The notes beneath the pieces are model-generated. The model made no database searches, had not been told where the DNA came from, and worked only from the letters and a program-made list of their open reading frames with translations. DNA of 64,000 nt. It comes from Panicum virgatum (taxonomy: Eukaryota > Streptophyta > Magnoliopsida > Poales > Poaceae). Every line of letters starts with the position of its first letter. The first letter of the stretch is position 1. The position numbers were made by a program, and so were the translations under genes. Shown piece by piece: positions 45,900-58,440 of this stretch. Where the stretch lies: NCBI RefSeq assembly GCF_016808335.1, contig NC_053150.1:47395607-47459606 (forward strand). The letters are read 5' to 3'.

Positions 45900-46499
45900 T
45901 GTTTGTTACAGGAGGACACCTGGCCGGCCGGGGCTATCGTGACCTTGCCGCTGCCTCCCGCCTCGGCGCCTTTCCCTGTTCCTTCAAAGACTCTCCCTGT
46001 TTGAACCCAGTGCAATGTTCAGACCGACGACAGGACGCCGCTCTCGCACACATGCACGCAACTGCCAGACTTTCCGGAGCCGTAGCAGTGGGCAGTGGCA
46101 CTAGTAGTGGCCGGTACGCTAGCTCCCGGCCGCGTTCAAACCTGATGCGGTGCGGTCAAGGCTCGTTGATGCTGCCGTGCCGCTGGCTGGACTCTGCTGG
46201 GCTCGCGGCAGGGCGGCAGCAGCGGGAGGAGGTCGCACGCACTGTGCTGCTCCTCATGCTGCTGCTGCTGCCGCGGTGATTCCGAGCTCGCCACTTTGCT
46301 TGTTCGTGGTAGCTTCGGCACAGGGAAAGGCGGTTAAGATTCAGACTTTCAGGGCATCGGTGCTCATGATTCATGAAAGTGGGGGGAGGGATCCGATTGG
46401 ACTGCTCATAGTCATAGGGGTTGGTCTATGATTCCACCTGTGGACCGACAGCTAGCACGAGCTTGGCTCGGACGAATGAACCGGTTGTGCATGGTGAAT
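45900..46499. other. No gene recognised
   Basis: GC-rich, with a 135-codon plus-strand frame (45872-46279) that starts inside the LTR and shows no domain. It includes a GCTGCTGCTGCTGCC run (about 46258). Confidence 0.4.
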
Positions 46500-47287
46500 C
46501 TGAGGATAGATATGAATGGTTGAATATTCGAATTATCTGGATTCGTATTCACTTAAAACGTTAATATGAATATTCGTATTCATATCCGATTTATTTATGT
46601 TATATGGATGCATTCGAATCCAATTTTCGAAATTTTTCTCTATCCGATTCAATATTCGTATTCAAAATAAATATGGAATATCTGACCATATCCGTATCCG
46701 TAAAGAAAAAATAACAAGTAAAATCATCTTAGATTTATCTCTATACCTAATTACTCGTTGATGTATACCATTTAAATTTTAAAAAGCTAGATGACTAATA
46801 ATATTAATTTCAATACTATTAATGATATAAAAATTAAGTTTAACTAATTTGATATATTTATTTAATGATAAAATTATTTTATATGAGTTAATTTACTTAT
46901 CTATTTAATGGTAAAATATTTTTTATATATCTTAATTATTAAGTATATAAATATTTTTTGAATATTTATTTGCTTTGCGTCTAAAATATTTTTTATATAT
47001 TTAATATGAAAGATATCATAGATAAGTATGTTTTTTTTGTTAGCTATCTTCTAATCTCTTACTCTCTATTTGTATAATAATTCTGATATACTAAAAATTG
47101 TTGATAAAGCAAATTGATACTCACATTGGCGCTATGTTTCAAATTGACAAGGTATCCGGATTCGAACAATCCGTTTTGTATTTGTATATGCGAAGATCCG
47201 TATTCGCATTCGTATCCAGATTAAAATGTGGTAAAAGGTGACATCCGAATCCGATTTCAACCTTATCCGATGTGAATCCATCCTTAG
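46500..47287. mobile_element. TIR element with GAATATTCG-type repeats
   Basis: The ends are CTGAGGATAGAT and the inverse of CTAAGGATGGAT. Subterminal ATTCGTATTC/ATCCGATTC motifs recur on both sides. The AT-rich middle has no coding capacity. Flanks GGTGAATCT/GTTGAATTC are only partly alike, so the superfamily is left open. Confidence 0.5.
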
Positions 47288-47321
47288 TTGAATTCAGAGG
47301 TATGGAGACCGGATGAAACAT

Positions 47322-49028
47322 TGAGTAAATTGCACCCATCATACAACAACTTGGCAGGTGGGTATAAATTTGTCCAACAACTTGTAAAGTGCTCAATTTT
47401 GTATAATAACTTGATAACTGGGTGCAGATTGATCCAACAACTTAGAAAATACTTAATTTAGTGTAATAACTTGGTAAATTGGTAGGTTCAAACATTACAC
47501 GACAATATATTTGCAACATCAAGTCACAATAAAGAGTATATTCAGGTCGGAACGTGTTATTTGACCGTAGATTTTTGTGTCGCAATGGACACCAATAATT
47601 TTATTTTTGAAATAACTTAATTATGGTTTTATTAAAAATAATATATTATTTAACCACCATTACAACAACAACATATTAAGCAAAGTAGATGAACGTCAAT
47701 AATTTTTAAATTTATAAATGAAAATTATTGATGGTGATCCGGTTATTGCTTTTTAACTATGCATATTTTTGTATTAGTTCAAATGCAAATAAATTTTAGA
47801 ATTACACCATTAGCATCACTCAAACACTGAAGTCGATAAGAGAGACCATGAAATCTTAGGTTTTTTCTGCACTTCTGCTTATGTATTCAACAATGCTCAT
47901 GTTTGTTTTTTCTTTCTAACGAATATACGAGACTTAATATATGTACCAAGCTCCTAAATGGTATCAAAAGTTTGTATCATCGTATTGGCTTTTTTAGTCT
48001 AGTAGTGCATATAATCAAACATAATAAAAACAGTGAGGGTGAATTTTTCAATACTGAATATCAAATCAAATAATTTTAATTAAAATTAAATCACTATACA
48101 AAAATAATTAATGCAAAGACATAACATTAATTTCTAAACAATGAGGGTTTTTATCCTGGCCAAATACATTGCCACGTAGGCGCAACATAAAAATCAATGG
48201 TCAAATAATACTTAATAATTTGTCCTAACATGAATACACTCTTTTTTGAGACTTTGCGTTAGTTACATTGCCGTATAATGTTTGGACTGTGAATACACCT
48301 ATTTGCCAAGTTATTGTCTTAAGTTGGACATTTTACAAGTTATTAGACCAATATGCACCCATCTGTCAAGTTATTGCCAGGGTTCACCTAACCGGTGGGA
48401 ACTGGTCCGGTTTGGGCCGGTACCAAACCGGCACAAATTCAAAATTTAAATTTAAATTCAAAAAGAATGAAAAATTCTCAAAAAAATCCTAAAAATACTT
48501 CAAGGTGCGACGAATCTAATGGTGTCAAATTTTCTCAAAAATTGGTTCATTTAGTATAGTTTGCGGAGATTTGAAGTTAAATAAAAAAACGTGCATACAA
48601 AAGTATACAAATACAATGTAAAAATAGTACAAAAGAGGGTTGGAGGGTTCATTTAGACTAAAATATGTTATACAAACATTTATTTAGTATACTTTGCGGG
48701 CATTTGAATTTAAACCAAAAAAGAAAAAAAATTGAATTTGACCGGTTACCAGTCAAACCGACCGGTTACCGATTAAACCGGCCGGTATACCGGTCTAACC
48801 GGCCGGTATACCGGTCTAACCGGCCGGTATACCGGTACGAACCGGTTGAACTGCGCCATTTGAATTCAAATTTGAATTCCACCGGTTCCGACCGGTAACC
48901 GGCCAAACCGGACCGGTATACCGGTACCGGAGGCTGGCGGTTACCAGAGACCGGTCGGAAATTAAAACCTAGTTATTGCACTAAATTGAGCATTTTATAA
49001 GTTGTTGGACTAATTTACACACACCTGC
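47322..49028. mobile_element. Foldback-like element interrupted by a hAT insertion
   Basis: The left arm TTGTCCAACAACTTGTAAAG...GCTCAATTTTGTATAATAAC (47340-47420) recurs inverted at the right as GAGCATTTTATAAGTTGTTG (48985-49028). Further direct and inverted copies of the CAACTT/AAGTTATT motif occur at 47430-47480 and 48300-48375. The right arm is split by the 594-bp hAT element. No transposase. Confidence 0.55.
48378..48971. mobile_element. hAT-like element with ACCGGTATACCGGT array
   Basis: Flanked by perfect GTTATTGC (48370-48377 and 48972-48979), an 8-bp TSD. The ends are CAGGGTTCACC and the inverse of TAGGTTTTAATTTCC. The right third holds a run of GGCCGGTATACCGGTCTAAC units (about 48720-48840) and more CCGGT motifs at both ends. 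Non-coding. Confidence 0.8.
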
Positions 49029-49188
49029 TCTGAATGTAGAGACTTCAGAGGCACCACATGCTTGCTACAATGCTACTACCTACTGCCACGAGCATGGCTA
49101 ACCTGCTGCATTAATTGATTTATCATCGCCGGTTGGATCCGCCGCTCGACGTCCACACAGACAACAGTCTCACACCGCAGGTTGGTGA

Positions 49189-49552
49189 GGCCTGTTTAGT
49201 TCGTTTTACATGTAAACATAATTTTTTTTTGCGTAGGAATTTTGCCAATTTGAAGTACTAAATGAAGTCTATTTACAAAACCTTTTGCACAGATGAGTTG
49301 TAAATCGCGAGACGAATCTAATGATGCTAATTAATCCATGATTAATCAATAATCAACAGATGATACTGTAGCATCACTGTTGCAAATCATGGATTAAGTA
49401 GGCTCATTAGATTCGTCTCGCGATTTACAGCCCAACCATACAAAAAGTTTTGTAAATATACTTCATTTAATACTTCAAATTAGTAAGATTCCTTTTCACT
49501 TTTTTGCGTTTACGGCTTTTTTGCGTTTACTGGGTGAAAACTAAACAGGGCC
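49189..49552. mobile_element. MITE with GGCCTGTTTAG termini and 3-bp TSD
   Basis: TIRs GGCCTGTTTAGTT and its inverse (AACTAAACAGGGCC), flanked by TGA on both sides (49186-49188 and 49553-49555). The interior has the inverted core GTAAATCGCGAGACGAATCT / AGATTCGTCTCGCGATTTAC. It is the best preserved of the GAATCTAATGA-core group in the window. Confidence 0.75.
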
Positions 49553-51047
49553 TGAATGTGAGCATCGGAGCTGAAGCCTGAGCTTGAAAGTCAAATCCTA
49601 TCTCGACAAAGTAGCTTCATAGATTTCTTTTGTTTCCTTTAAGAGGAGTAGCTTCATAGAAACGTTATCTAAAAAAAAGAACCTCAGGTCGTTATCTGAA
49701 AAAGAAAAAAACAATTTCAGGTGATTCACGTGGGTTTTAACAGACGTGAAGAGAAAACAACAGTCCAGATTACTGCAGATATGGAAATCATGCCCCATGA
49801 CTTGTCTAGATGACAATTTTTAACATACAAAAATGCACTCTGGCACGCCTACCCAAATTTTTAGCTACTCAGTAGCAAAATCGGCCTCCAACAGCCTGTT
49901 TATCCTCTCGCCAGCCCATCCAGCTCTCCAAATTAGGCCTACGGCTAGTCAAACTTGACGAGTCAGTGACACTACCCAAACTGGCTTGCCAAGTGTGGGC
50001 CCCATTACGCTGTAGGTGCGGGAACAACCGGCGGGAGGACAGGGGTGTCAGGCACGGGCGCAGAAGAGGGAGGGGCTGACAGGGGAGGGAGGGAACGGTC
50101 GGAGGGGAGGGGGAGGGAGGCGTACCCGGAACTCCTCGCACCGGCCCCCCGATGGATGCAGCCACCGCGCCTTGCCCTGCCGCCGCTCCTCACAGCGGGC
50201 ACGAGGTGTGGGCCGAACAGAGGGGGAAGGAGAGGGGAGGTCGGGGAGGAAGAGAAGGGAGTATAGAACAGGAACGGGAGGGAGGACTGGCCACCATCTC
50301 TGGGGAGGGAGGTGGCGGAGGGAGAGCGTGAGGCCGAGCGGAGAGGAGAAGGTAAGGCTGGGGAGGATAATGACTGGGACAACGTGTGGGACCACAAATG
50401 GAGAAGCCCCTTGCCCTCACGTAGCCCCCCGTGTGGGCGACGGAAGGCCCCGAACCTAGCGGCCGCCTAGTCATTCCTTCCCCCTCTCCCGCCGTGCCGC
50501 CACCGGAGCAGAACGCCGGCAAAGCCGCGCGGCTCACCGAGATGGCAGCGGTGGGGCCTCTTCTCACGTGGTGGCGGTCCGGAAGGGGGAAGGGGTGAGC
50601 CGGGCCTGCGTGGAGCTCGGCTAGGCCGCCCCTACGGCGCCGGCCGGGGCTCGGGCGGGCACGTATGGCGCCGGCCTATGCTGCCTGGTTGCCGAATTCG
50701 TGGCTCGGGAGGCCGGATCCGGCTCACCCTGGCTAAGAGACATGGCGGGCGGAGCGACAGCCAGAGCCCGTGCGCGGGGCGGTAGTGTGTGTGTGTGGGG
50801 GGGGGGGGTTGGCTCTCGGCCTGGCTTGCCTACTCGCGGCGGCCTAGGCAGTCGAGGATGGAGATGGGGGTGTCTGCCTAGGGCGCTGGGTTCGTGTGTG
50901 GATCTGGCGCCCTCAGGATGAGGGGCGGCGCCCTACATGGTGGGACATGCGCCTTGTGGCTTTTGGTAGAGGCTGGCAGCGACGGCGGTGGGTGCTTGTG
51001 CCGGCGGTGGAGTTGGCGATGACCTCGACGTGTGGCGGTGTTTGCGG
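49553..51047. other. No gene recognised; GC-rich island
   Basis: 50.0-51.0 kb is very GC- and purine-rich, with overlapping frames in every phase (up to 147 codons) and no domain. There is a G9-10 run near 50800. It may be a gene fragment next to the copia insertion, but nothing allows a call. Confidence 0.4.
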
Positions 51048-52405
51048 TGTAGGAATATGGGGTAGCAAAAATAAAAATTTTATACCGCATAAACCAGGAT
51101 TACTGCAGTTATAGATCATGGGATTACCACTAGACGCGCGGTTGCGGAACTTCTGTAGTGCGTCGGTGTAGTGCAGATAGAAGCCGGCAGTGCAGTTGCG
51201 TGAACCTCCTCACGAACGGCTCGTCCTTGTGCAGCAAGGGTAGCACCTCCACGAAGTCCACACGTACGGGAAGAAGCGTCGCACTCCGGATTGCTAAATC
51301 CGCGAGAACGAACTAGGGCTTGATGCGCGGGAGGAGGAGCAGCAGAGAGAGGGAGGGTGGCTCCAACTGAGGGGATGGCCAGGGTTTGCTGGTTGGGGCG
51401 CCCCCTCCCCCCTCCTCCCGTCATTTTATAGCCCTGGTGGGCGCCCCTAGATGGGCCCTAGTGGGCCCCACCTTGGGCGCCCCCTTTAGGTGGGCTGCTC
51501 TAAGCCCCCACCAAAGGTCCAACTCAATGGGCCCCTCAAGGCCCATTAGTGCATGAAAGCCCAGTCTAATTTGGATCTCATCCTCATTTGGCTTCTGGCC
51601 CTTAAGTGTGTGACCCTATGAGTTCACGCGTGAATAGACATGGCCCAGTACTCCTACTGGTTAATAGTTGATAGCGGTCTCTAGCAAGACGTGTCAACTC
51701 CTAAGCACGCGCGAATCATATCTGTCGAGCCGTCATAATTTTATACATGTTGTTCCCTTTGCCTCACGATATTTAGTCTAGCTTGAAGCTGACCACTCTT
51801 TCTGGATCCTGTGATTTGGAATCCTTGGTTAACTCTTAACCCCAGCATGGCCATGCATTTCCTGATCCGAATCACTCAAGGGGCTCAGAGATATCTCTCT
51901 CTTATAGAGAGGGACAAATCCCATCTTGACCGACTATGTCTCACAACATGCTTCTTGACAAACCCGAAAGCCATCTTTATGACTACTCTGTTACGGTGCA
52001 GCGTTTGATGGCTCCTAAATATGTCGGTTCACATCTTGAGTACATACGACGATCTCAGGTCTTAGGACACAACGTACATATTGTGTAATGAGAAGTCATC
52101 ATCTCGTGTTGGGTCAGTTCAGTCTCATGTCTCACATGAGCCCACATTATTACTTTGATATCCTCATATCCATGACTTGTGAAATGTAGTCAATCAACTA
52201 ATACATGTGCTAGTCTAATTTTCATGTGTGTCCTCACATGAACTCCGACTAGGAACACTTTAGAATATTCATACAAGTAAAGAGTTTCATAAATACTTCA
52301 CATAAGCATTAATCAATACAAGTTGTCAACCATGAATATTCAAGGAACACTTTATTAATTATGAATACAAGAAAATATGATTGCCTCTAGGGCATATTTC
52401 CAACA
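51048..52405 (-). repeat. 3' LTR of Angela/BARE-like element
   Basis: 1358 bp. In plus orientation it runs TGTAGGAATATGGGG...GGCATATTTCCAACA. The partner LTR and therefore the TSD are not in the window. Confidence 0.8.
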
Positions 52406-52417
52406 GTCTCCCACTTG
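52406..52417 (-). other. Polypurine tract
   Basis: CAAGTGGGAGAC on the minus strand, directly before the LTR start TGTTGG. This is the usual plus-strand primer site. Confidence 0.75.
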
Positions 52418-52425
52418 CACTAGAG

Positions 52426-55400
52426 TCAATCTAGAATGTATCTAATATCCATTGTTCTTGTGTGCCTCTCATGCTTAGGCTGTGGAAGGAGTTTTGTCAA
52501 CGGATCTGAAATGTTCAGGTTCGTGTGTATTTTGCATATCTGGATCTCACCACGATCGATGAACTCTCGAATGAGATGAAATCGCCGCATAACGTGTTTG
52601 CTCTTCTGGTGATTCCTTGGCTCCTTGGCTTGCGCAATAGCTCCACTGTTGTCACAGTAGAGATCTAGCGGGCTAGAGGCATTAGGGAACACACCAAACT
52701 CAATAAGGAACTTCCTTATCCAAACACCTTCCTTCGCAGCTTCCGAAGCTGCGATGTACTCAGCTTCTGTTGTAGAATCGGCCACCGTTTCCTGCTTGAA
52801 ACTCTTCCAGCTAACCGCACCACCATTTACTTTGAACTCGAAACCGGACTAAGACTTTGAATCGTCTTTGTCAGTTTGGAAGCTAGCATCAGTGTAACCA
52901 GTTACAACAAGTTCCTCCTCACCTCCATAGACTAGAAATACATCCTTAGTTCTTCTCAAGTACTTGAGGATGTTTTTCACAGCTGTCCAGTGACTCTCAC
53001 CTGGATCTGACTGGTACCTGCTCGTAACACTTAGAGCATAAGAAACATCTGGGCGTGTACTTATTATTGCATACATGATAGATCCAATTGCTGAGGCATA
53101 TGAAACTTTGCTCATGCATCATCGTAGGACACTGAGTCTTGCTAAGATGTATGCCATGTGACATAGGCAAGAACCCTTTCTTGGCCTCTTCCATGTTGAA
53201 CCGCTTCAACACTTTGTCAATGCAAGTATTTTGGCTTAATCCTATAAGTTTTTTTGATATATTTCTATAGATCTTGATGCCCAGTATGTATGCTGCTTCT
53301 CCTAAATCCTTCATTGAAAAACTATTTTTCAGTGAAGTCTTTACGGACTCAAGCATAGGAATATTATTTCCAATCAGCAGTATGTCATCCACATACAAGA
53401 TTAGAAATACAACAGAGCTCCCACTTTCCTTCTTGTGAACACAAGCTTCTTCTTCATTTTTAATGAAGCCAAACCCTTTGACTACTTCATCAAAATGAAT
53501 ATTCCAACTCCGAGATGCTTGCTTTAATCCATAAATAGATTTTTGAAGCTTGCATATCTTTCCAGCATTGGTTGGATCGACAAAACCCTCGGGCTGCATC
53601 ATATACACGTCCTCGGTTAGATTTCCATTAAGGAAAGCTGTTTTGACATCTATCTGCTATATTTCATAATCGAAATATGCAGCAATAGCTAGAATAATCC
53701 AAACAGATTTAAACATCGCTACGGGCAAGAAAGTCTCGTCGTAGTCAACTCCTTGAACTTGTCAAAAACCTTTTGTGACAAGTTGAGCTTTATAGATGTG
53801 AACATTTCCATCCATATCTTTTTTCTTCTTATAGATCCATTTGCATTCTATGGTTCTCACACCATCAGGCGGGTCTGTCAAGTTCCAAACTTGATTTTCC
53901 TTCATGAATTCTATTTCGGATTTTATGACATCTTGCCATGACTCGGAGTCAGGGTCTACCATCGCCTCTGCATATATCGCAGGCTCATCATTGTCTAACA
54001 ATAATAATTCCCACGCTGTGCGGAGCCTTACTGACTTTCGTGGTTGCGGAGGTGCTTCTGTTGCCATAGGCATCTCAACTTGTTCAGCTACATTAGCATC
54101 ACTTGTAGAGTCTTGTCCTATTGGCTCATCTCGAACTTCTTTGAGTTGCACCGTTCTTCCACTGTTCTCTCCTTTGAGATACTCTTTTTCTAGGAAAACT
54201 CCGTTCCGAGTGACAAACACTTTGCCCTCAGATCGATTGTAGAAGCAATACCCTAAGGTCTCCTTTGGGTATCCCACGAATATGCACTTATCCGATTTGG
54301 GTGCAAGCTTGTCAGACTGGAGTCGTTTGATAAATGCTTCACAACCCCAAATTTTTAGAAAAGATAAACTGGGAGTCTTGCCAGTCCATATCTCATATGG
54401 TGTCTTGTCTACAAATTTTGACGGCACCCTGTTCAGTGTGAAAGTTGCTGTTTCTAGAGCGTAACCCCAAAATGACAATGGTAAGTCCGATTGGCTCATC
54501 ATTGATCGAACCATATCCACAGAGTTCGATTACGATGCTCGGAAACCCCGTTCCTTTGAGGCATTCCAAGCGGCATAAGTTGTGGAACAATTCCACAACT
54601 CTTCAAATGATCGCTAAATTCGTGACTCAGATATTCGCCCCCACGATCAGATCGCAAGGCTTTAATCTTCTTGCCACGCTGATTTTCAACTTTCATTCTC
54701 AAATTCCTTGAACTTTTCAAAGGTTTTAGACTTATGCCTCATCAAGTAGACATAACCATATCTACTTAAGTCATCAGTAAAAGTAATAAAGTATTGGAAT
54801 CCTCCTCTAACAGTCGAGCTCATTGGTCCACACACATCAGTATGTATGAGTCCCAGCAAATCTGATGCTCTCTCTGGAAAACCTGTGAACGGCGTCTTGG
54901 TCATCTTGCCTAGCAAACAAGTTTCGCATGTCTCATATGATTCAAAATCAAACGAACTTAGAAGTCCATCCTCATGGAGCTTCTTCATGCATTTCTCGCT
55001 TATATGACCGAGACGACAATGCCACATGTAGGTATGATTCAAATTATTTAGCCGAGGCCTTTTAGCACTTATGTTACAGACAGGAGAATCATCAAGATTT
55101 AAAATGAATAGCCCATTTTTAATGGACGCTAAAGCCACAAACATATTATTCTTAGAGATCACACAACTATTGTTTTCACTCGTAAAAGAATAACCATCCT
55201 TCATCAAACATGAAGGAGACACAATGTTTCGACTCAAACTAGAAACAAAATAACAATTATTAAGCTCCAAGATAAATCCTGACGGTTGGTGTAGTTGCAT
55301 TATCCCGACGGCCAAAGCAGCAACTCTTGCATTATTGCCGACATGGAAGTCAACTTCTCCTCTTTCAACGCTTCTACTCTTTGTCATTCCCTGCATCGAA

Positions 55401-56185
55401 TTGCATATATGAGCAACCGATCTGGTATCAAATACCCAAGAATTAACATAAGAGTCAGCGATAAATATTTCTGTAATATGAACGACAAGCGTACCCGAGG
55501 TGGAAGAACGATTCTTCTGTATGGCTAGGTACAGCTTGCAGTTCCTCTTCCAGTGTCCTGGCTGGTGACAATGAAAGCACCCCTTGTCTGTAGCTGGTCT
55601 AGGTTTAGCCTTAGGTGTAGGTATTGGCTTGGGGTTCGCAACCTTAGCCTTGCCCTTCTTCTTCTTCTTCCAAGAAGAATCTTTTTTCTTGAAAGTAGGC
55701 TTATTCTGGACAGCCATCACATGGCCGCCACCTGTGCTTTTCTTGATGTCACTCTCTGCCGTTTTGAGCATGCCGCATAGCTCATTCAAGCCCTTCTTAG
55801 CCCCGTGCATGTGGTAGTTCGAAACGAAGTTTCCATAGCTCGGAGGTAAAGAGGCAAGAATGAAATCAGTGGCCAACTCTTGGCCAAGTGGGAAGCCTAG
55901 CTTCTCCAATCTCTGTGTGTAACCAACCATCTTGATTACATGCGGCCCTAATGGTGCTCCTTCTGCTAGCTTAGTTTTAGCAAAGGCCTTGGACACATTG
56001 AACCTTTCAGTCCTGGCCTGAGTCTGGAACATGTCCCATAGCGCCACGATCATATCGTGCGCCGCATGGTTATTCTCAAACTGCATCAGCAGCTCAGGTT
56101 CCATGCAAGCTAGCATGAGACAACTCACTTCACGGTCTTTATCAACCGCTCTCCTGTAAGAATTTCTCTCAGCAGCAGGGGCATC
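52426..56185 (-). pseudogene. Copia gag-pol polyprotein (Angela/BARE type), broken
   Basis: Order on the minus strand. Gag (from 56185; MVGYTQRLEKLGFPLGQELA), zinc knuckle CFHCHQPGHWKRNC (about 55560), protease WVFDTRSVAHIC (about 55430), GAG-pre-integrase HCRLGHISEKCMKKLHEDG, integrase (IHTDVCGPM; FTDDLSRYGYVYL; about 54850-54700). Then, after a frame change near 54690, LPLSFWGYALETATFTLNRV. RT follows in pieces (WNLTDPPDG...KWIYKKK; LYVDDILLIGNN about 53400), then RNase H (SMADSTTEAEYIAASEAAKE; DLYCDNSGAIA) to the stop at 52426. Frameshifts or stops lie near 54690, 54520, 53760, 53640, 53110 and 52850. The protease DTG is DTR, so it is dead as well as broken. Confidence 0.87.
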
Positions 56186-57816
56186 TGTAGGATCAAGAAC
56201 ACCGACTAGAGGGGGGGTGAATAGGCGGTTTAAAATCTAAAGCCAACAACACTAGAGAAAATTAATTAGTAACAAAGGAAAGCCGTATGTCATGCTATTA
56301 CTATCTCTAGATGGGTTTGCAACCTAGGGTGACAAGATACAACTCAAGCTCTAGTAAAGTAAATTGCTCAAAGTAAAAACAAGAATTAAAGTGAGCAAGA
56401 GAAGTAACCAAGCTTGACACAAGAATTTATCCCGTGGTGTCGATGACTTGCCGGTCACCCCTAATCCACGTTGAGGTGGATTCCTAGAATCAACCGCTCC
56501 TCTATCAAGAACCTCTTGATCTTGAGCCGGCTTGAATCAAGGAACCGCTCCACACCTCGATTCCACTAGAGTTGCTCTTCACCACTTCGGTGAGGTGAGC
56601 ACAAACCTCTCACAACCGAAATCGGGGCTCCTCAACAATCTCCTTGGAGGAGCTCCACGAAATCCTCTTCTCCAAGCCGTCTAGGGAGCGGCAACTCCCA
56701 AGAGTAACAAGTTGATGACGCTTGCTTGAAGTTTCCCTAATGCCACAAAGCTCAAACTCTTGATGCAATGCACTAGGAAGCTCTCACACTCTCAAGAATG
56801 CAATCTCTAAGCAAGTGTGTGTGAGAGAGGGATGCCTTAGCTCTATGATGTCAAGAATGTTGTCCAAATTGCCAAGAGAGGCACCCAAAGTCCGGGCAAT
56901 GGGTATATATAGACATCCCTCCAAAAACTAGCCGTCACACTCTTTTTTGCGAAAACACGGACCGTCCGCCGTTATAAACCAGTGAGTCAGAGTGCATTTA
57001 ATGCGTGTCAGAACTAGCCGTTAAACCCCGGCGGACCGTCCGCGCCCCAGGGGCGGACCGTCCGCAGTTAAGAGATCTGACTCAGAGAGAAGCAAGCTCT
57101 CTGGAACAAAATCGAATTAGCCTGCGGACCGTCCGCGCCCCAAGGGCGGACCGTCCGCAATTCACTTTTCAGCCCAAACCAGAGAAACAACCTCTCTGGT
57201 ACAAATATGAGATTAGCCGGCGGACCGTCCGCGCCCCATGGGCGGACTGTTCTCCGTTCAACTTTGAAGCCCACTAGAGAGACACCATCTCTGGTACAAA
57301 TCTGAGAAGAGGTGGCGGACCGTCCGCCCACCTGGGCCGGACTGTCCGCCAGCCCACCAGAGCCTCTGCAAGCTCTCTGGAACGGGCGCGGACTATCCGC
57401 CCCTCGGGTGCGGACTGTCCGCTGTTACTCAGTCAGCTCTCAAAATTAGTCTTTTTCAAATCTTTTCAAAACGCCGTTAGCCCTCATGCATGCAACTAGA
57501 CATTTTGAGCAAAATGGCACTAAAAACCCGTCAAGCATGAGTACACAACCCCTCTTGATAGTACGGCTATCTATCCAACAAATTCGGTCACTTTTCATCC
57601 ACTAAACGCCTTGTGACCGGTAAAATACAAAAGCCCTATTTTATACCTTTGCCTTGAGCCCGAGCTTTGCTCATCATCTCCAAAACTCCATACGTTCACA
57701 ACCAAATCTCTTTCATCCGTGGATCGACCTATACTCATTATCTCAAATGAAATCGTTAATCCACAAACCGTTGTCATTAATTACCAAAACTCGAATTAGG
57801 GGCCTAGATGCTTTCA
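56186..57816 (-). repeat. 3' LTR of SIRE-like element
   Basis: 1631 bp, TGTAGGATCAAGAACACC...GATGCTTTCA in plus orientation. A TATA box (TATATATA, 56911-56904) on the minus strand is preceded, at 56956-57425, by paired GCGGACCGTCCGC palindromes. Confidence 0.83.
56950..57425. repeat. Paired-palindrome array in LTR U3
   Basis: GCGGACCGTCCGC or one-base variants occur in pairs separated by about 9-12 bp (often GCCCCAGGGG). The pairs recur about every 93-97 bp (near 57029, 57123, 57219, 57314, 57388), plus a single copy near 56957. Each 13-mer is a near-perfect palindrome about a central base and is rich in CG sites. Confidence 0.88.
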
Positions 57817-57831
57817 ATCTCCCCCTTTTTG
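57817..57831 (-). other. Polypurine tract
   Basis: AAAAAGGGGGAGAT on the minus strand, directly next to the LTR start TGAAAGC. Confidence 0.8.
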
Positions 57832-58440
57832 GTAATTGATGACAACACTAAATTTTGGAGTGATAAAAGTGTTGAAGTCAACTTTATACACTAGGCATAA
57901 GGTGGACTTGGAATTGAACTTTGGAAGAACTTACTCATTTTCTTGAAAATTTCAGAATATGGTATGAATAAATTCACCAAGTTCGATGAGTAGAGAGAAC
58001 TCCCCCTTGATATGTGCATATAAATTTTCATGAATACCAAGTACACACATATATATATATATATATTTGAAACTTTTGACGGAGTTTTCCCTACAAGTGG
58101 AAATCGAGGCATACAAGATACAAGATATATATGATATGAATTTTAGCATGGTTAGCACAACCTCATAACCACAAGATGAACATAAATAGATAAGAGTAGC
58201 ACAAACTAATAAAGTTCATCACACATTACAAACCAAATGTTCAAATCCAAACACAAGTCTCAAATCGAGTTCATGCAAGACACACATCATGAACATGTAA
58301 TGCAATAGTTCAACACAAATAAGCACGAGTAGCAAGCGGAAGCCGAAAACAAATGATCTCCATGAGAAGTCCATGAGCTCCCCCTAGATCCAAGCACTCC
58401 AAAGCTCCTTCTCCCCCTTTGACATCAATTGCCAAGAAAG

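Larger units (their letters stand above)
51048..56185 (-). mobile_element. Angela/BARE-like Ty1-copia retrotransposon, 5' part cut off
   Basis: The 3' LTR starts TGTTGGAAATATGCCCTAGA (52405 downward), the signature of the Angela/BARE group in grasses, preceded by the polypurine tract. The polyprotein runs back to 56185, where gag is interrupted by the LTR of the SIRE-like element. The missing 5' end presumably lies beyond that element, outside the window. Confidence 0.85.

Noticed and set aside
49869..51114. Possible gene in the GC-rich island before the Angela LTR
   Set aside because: Many overlapping frames, none with domains or convincing splice sites; cannot be supported.
57005..57331. 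Frames with repeated RTVRAPxADxP motif
   Set aside because: The peptide repeat is only the translation of the GCGGACCGTCCGC palindrome array in the LTR.
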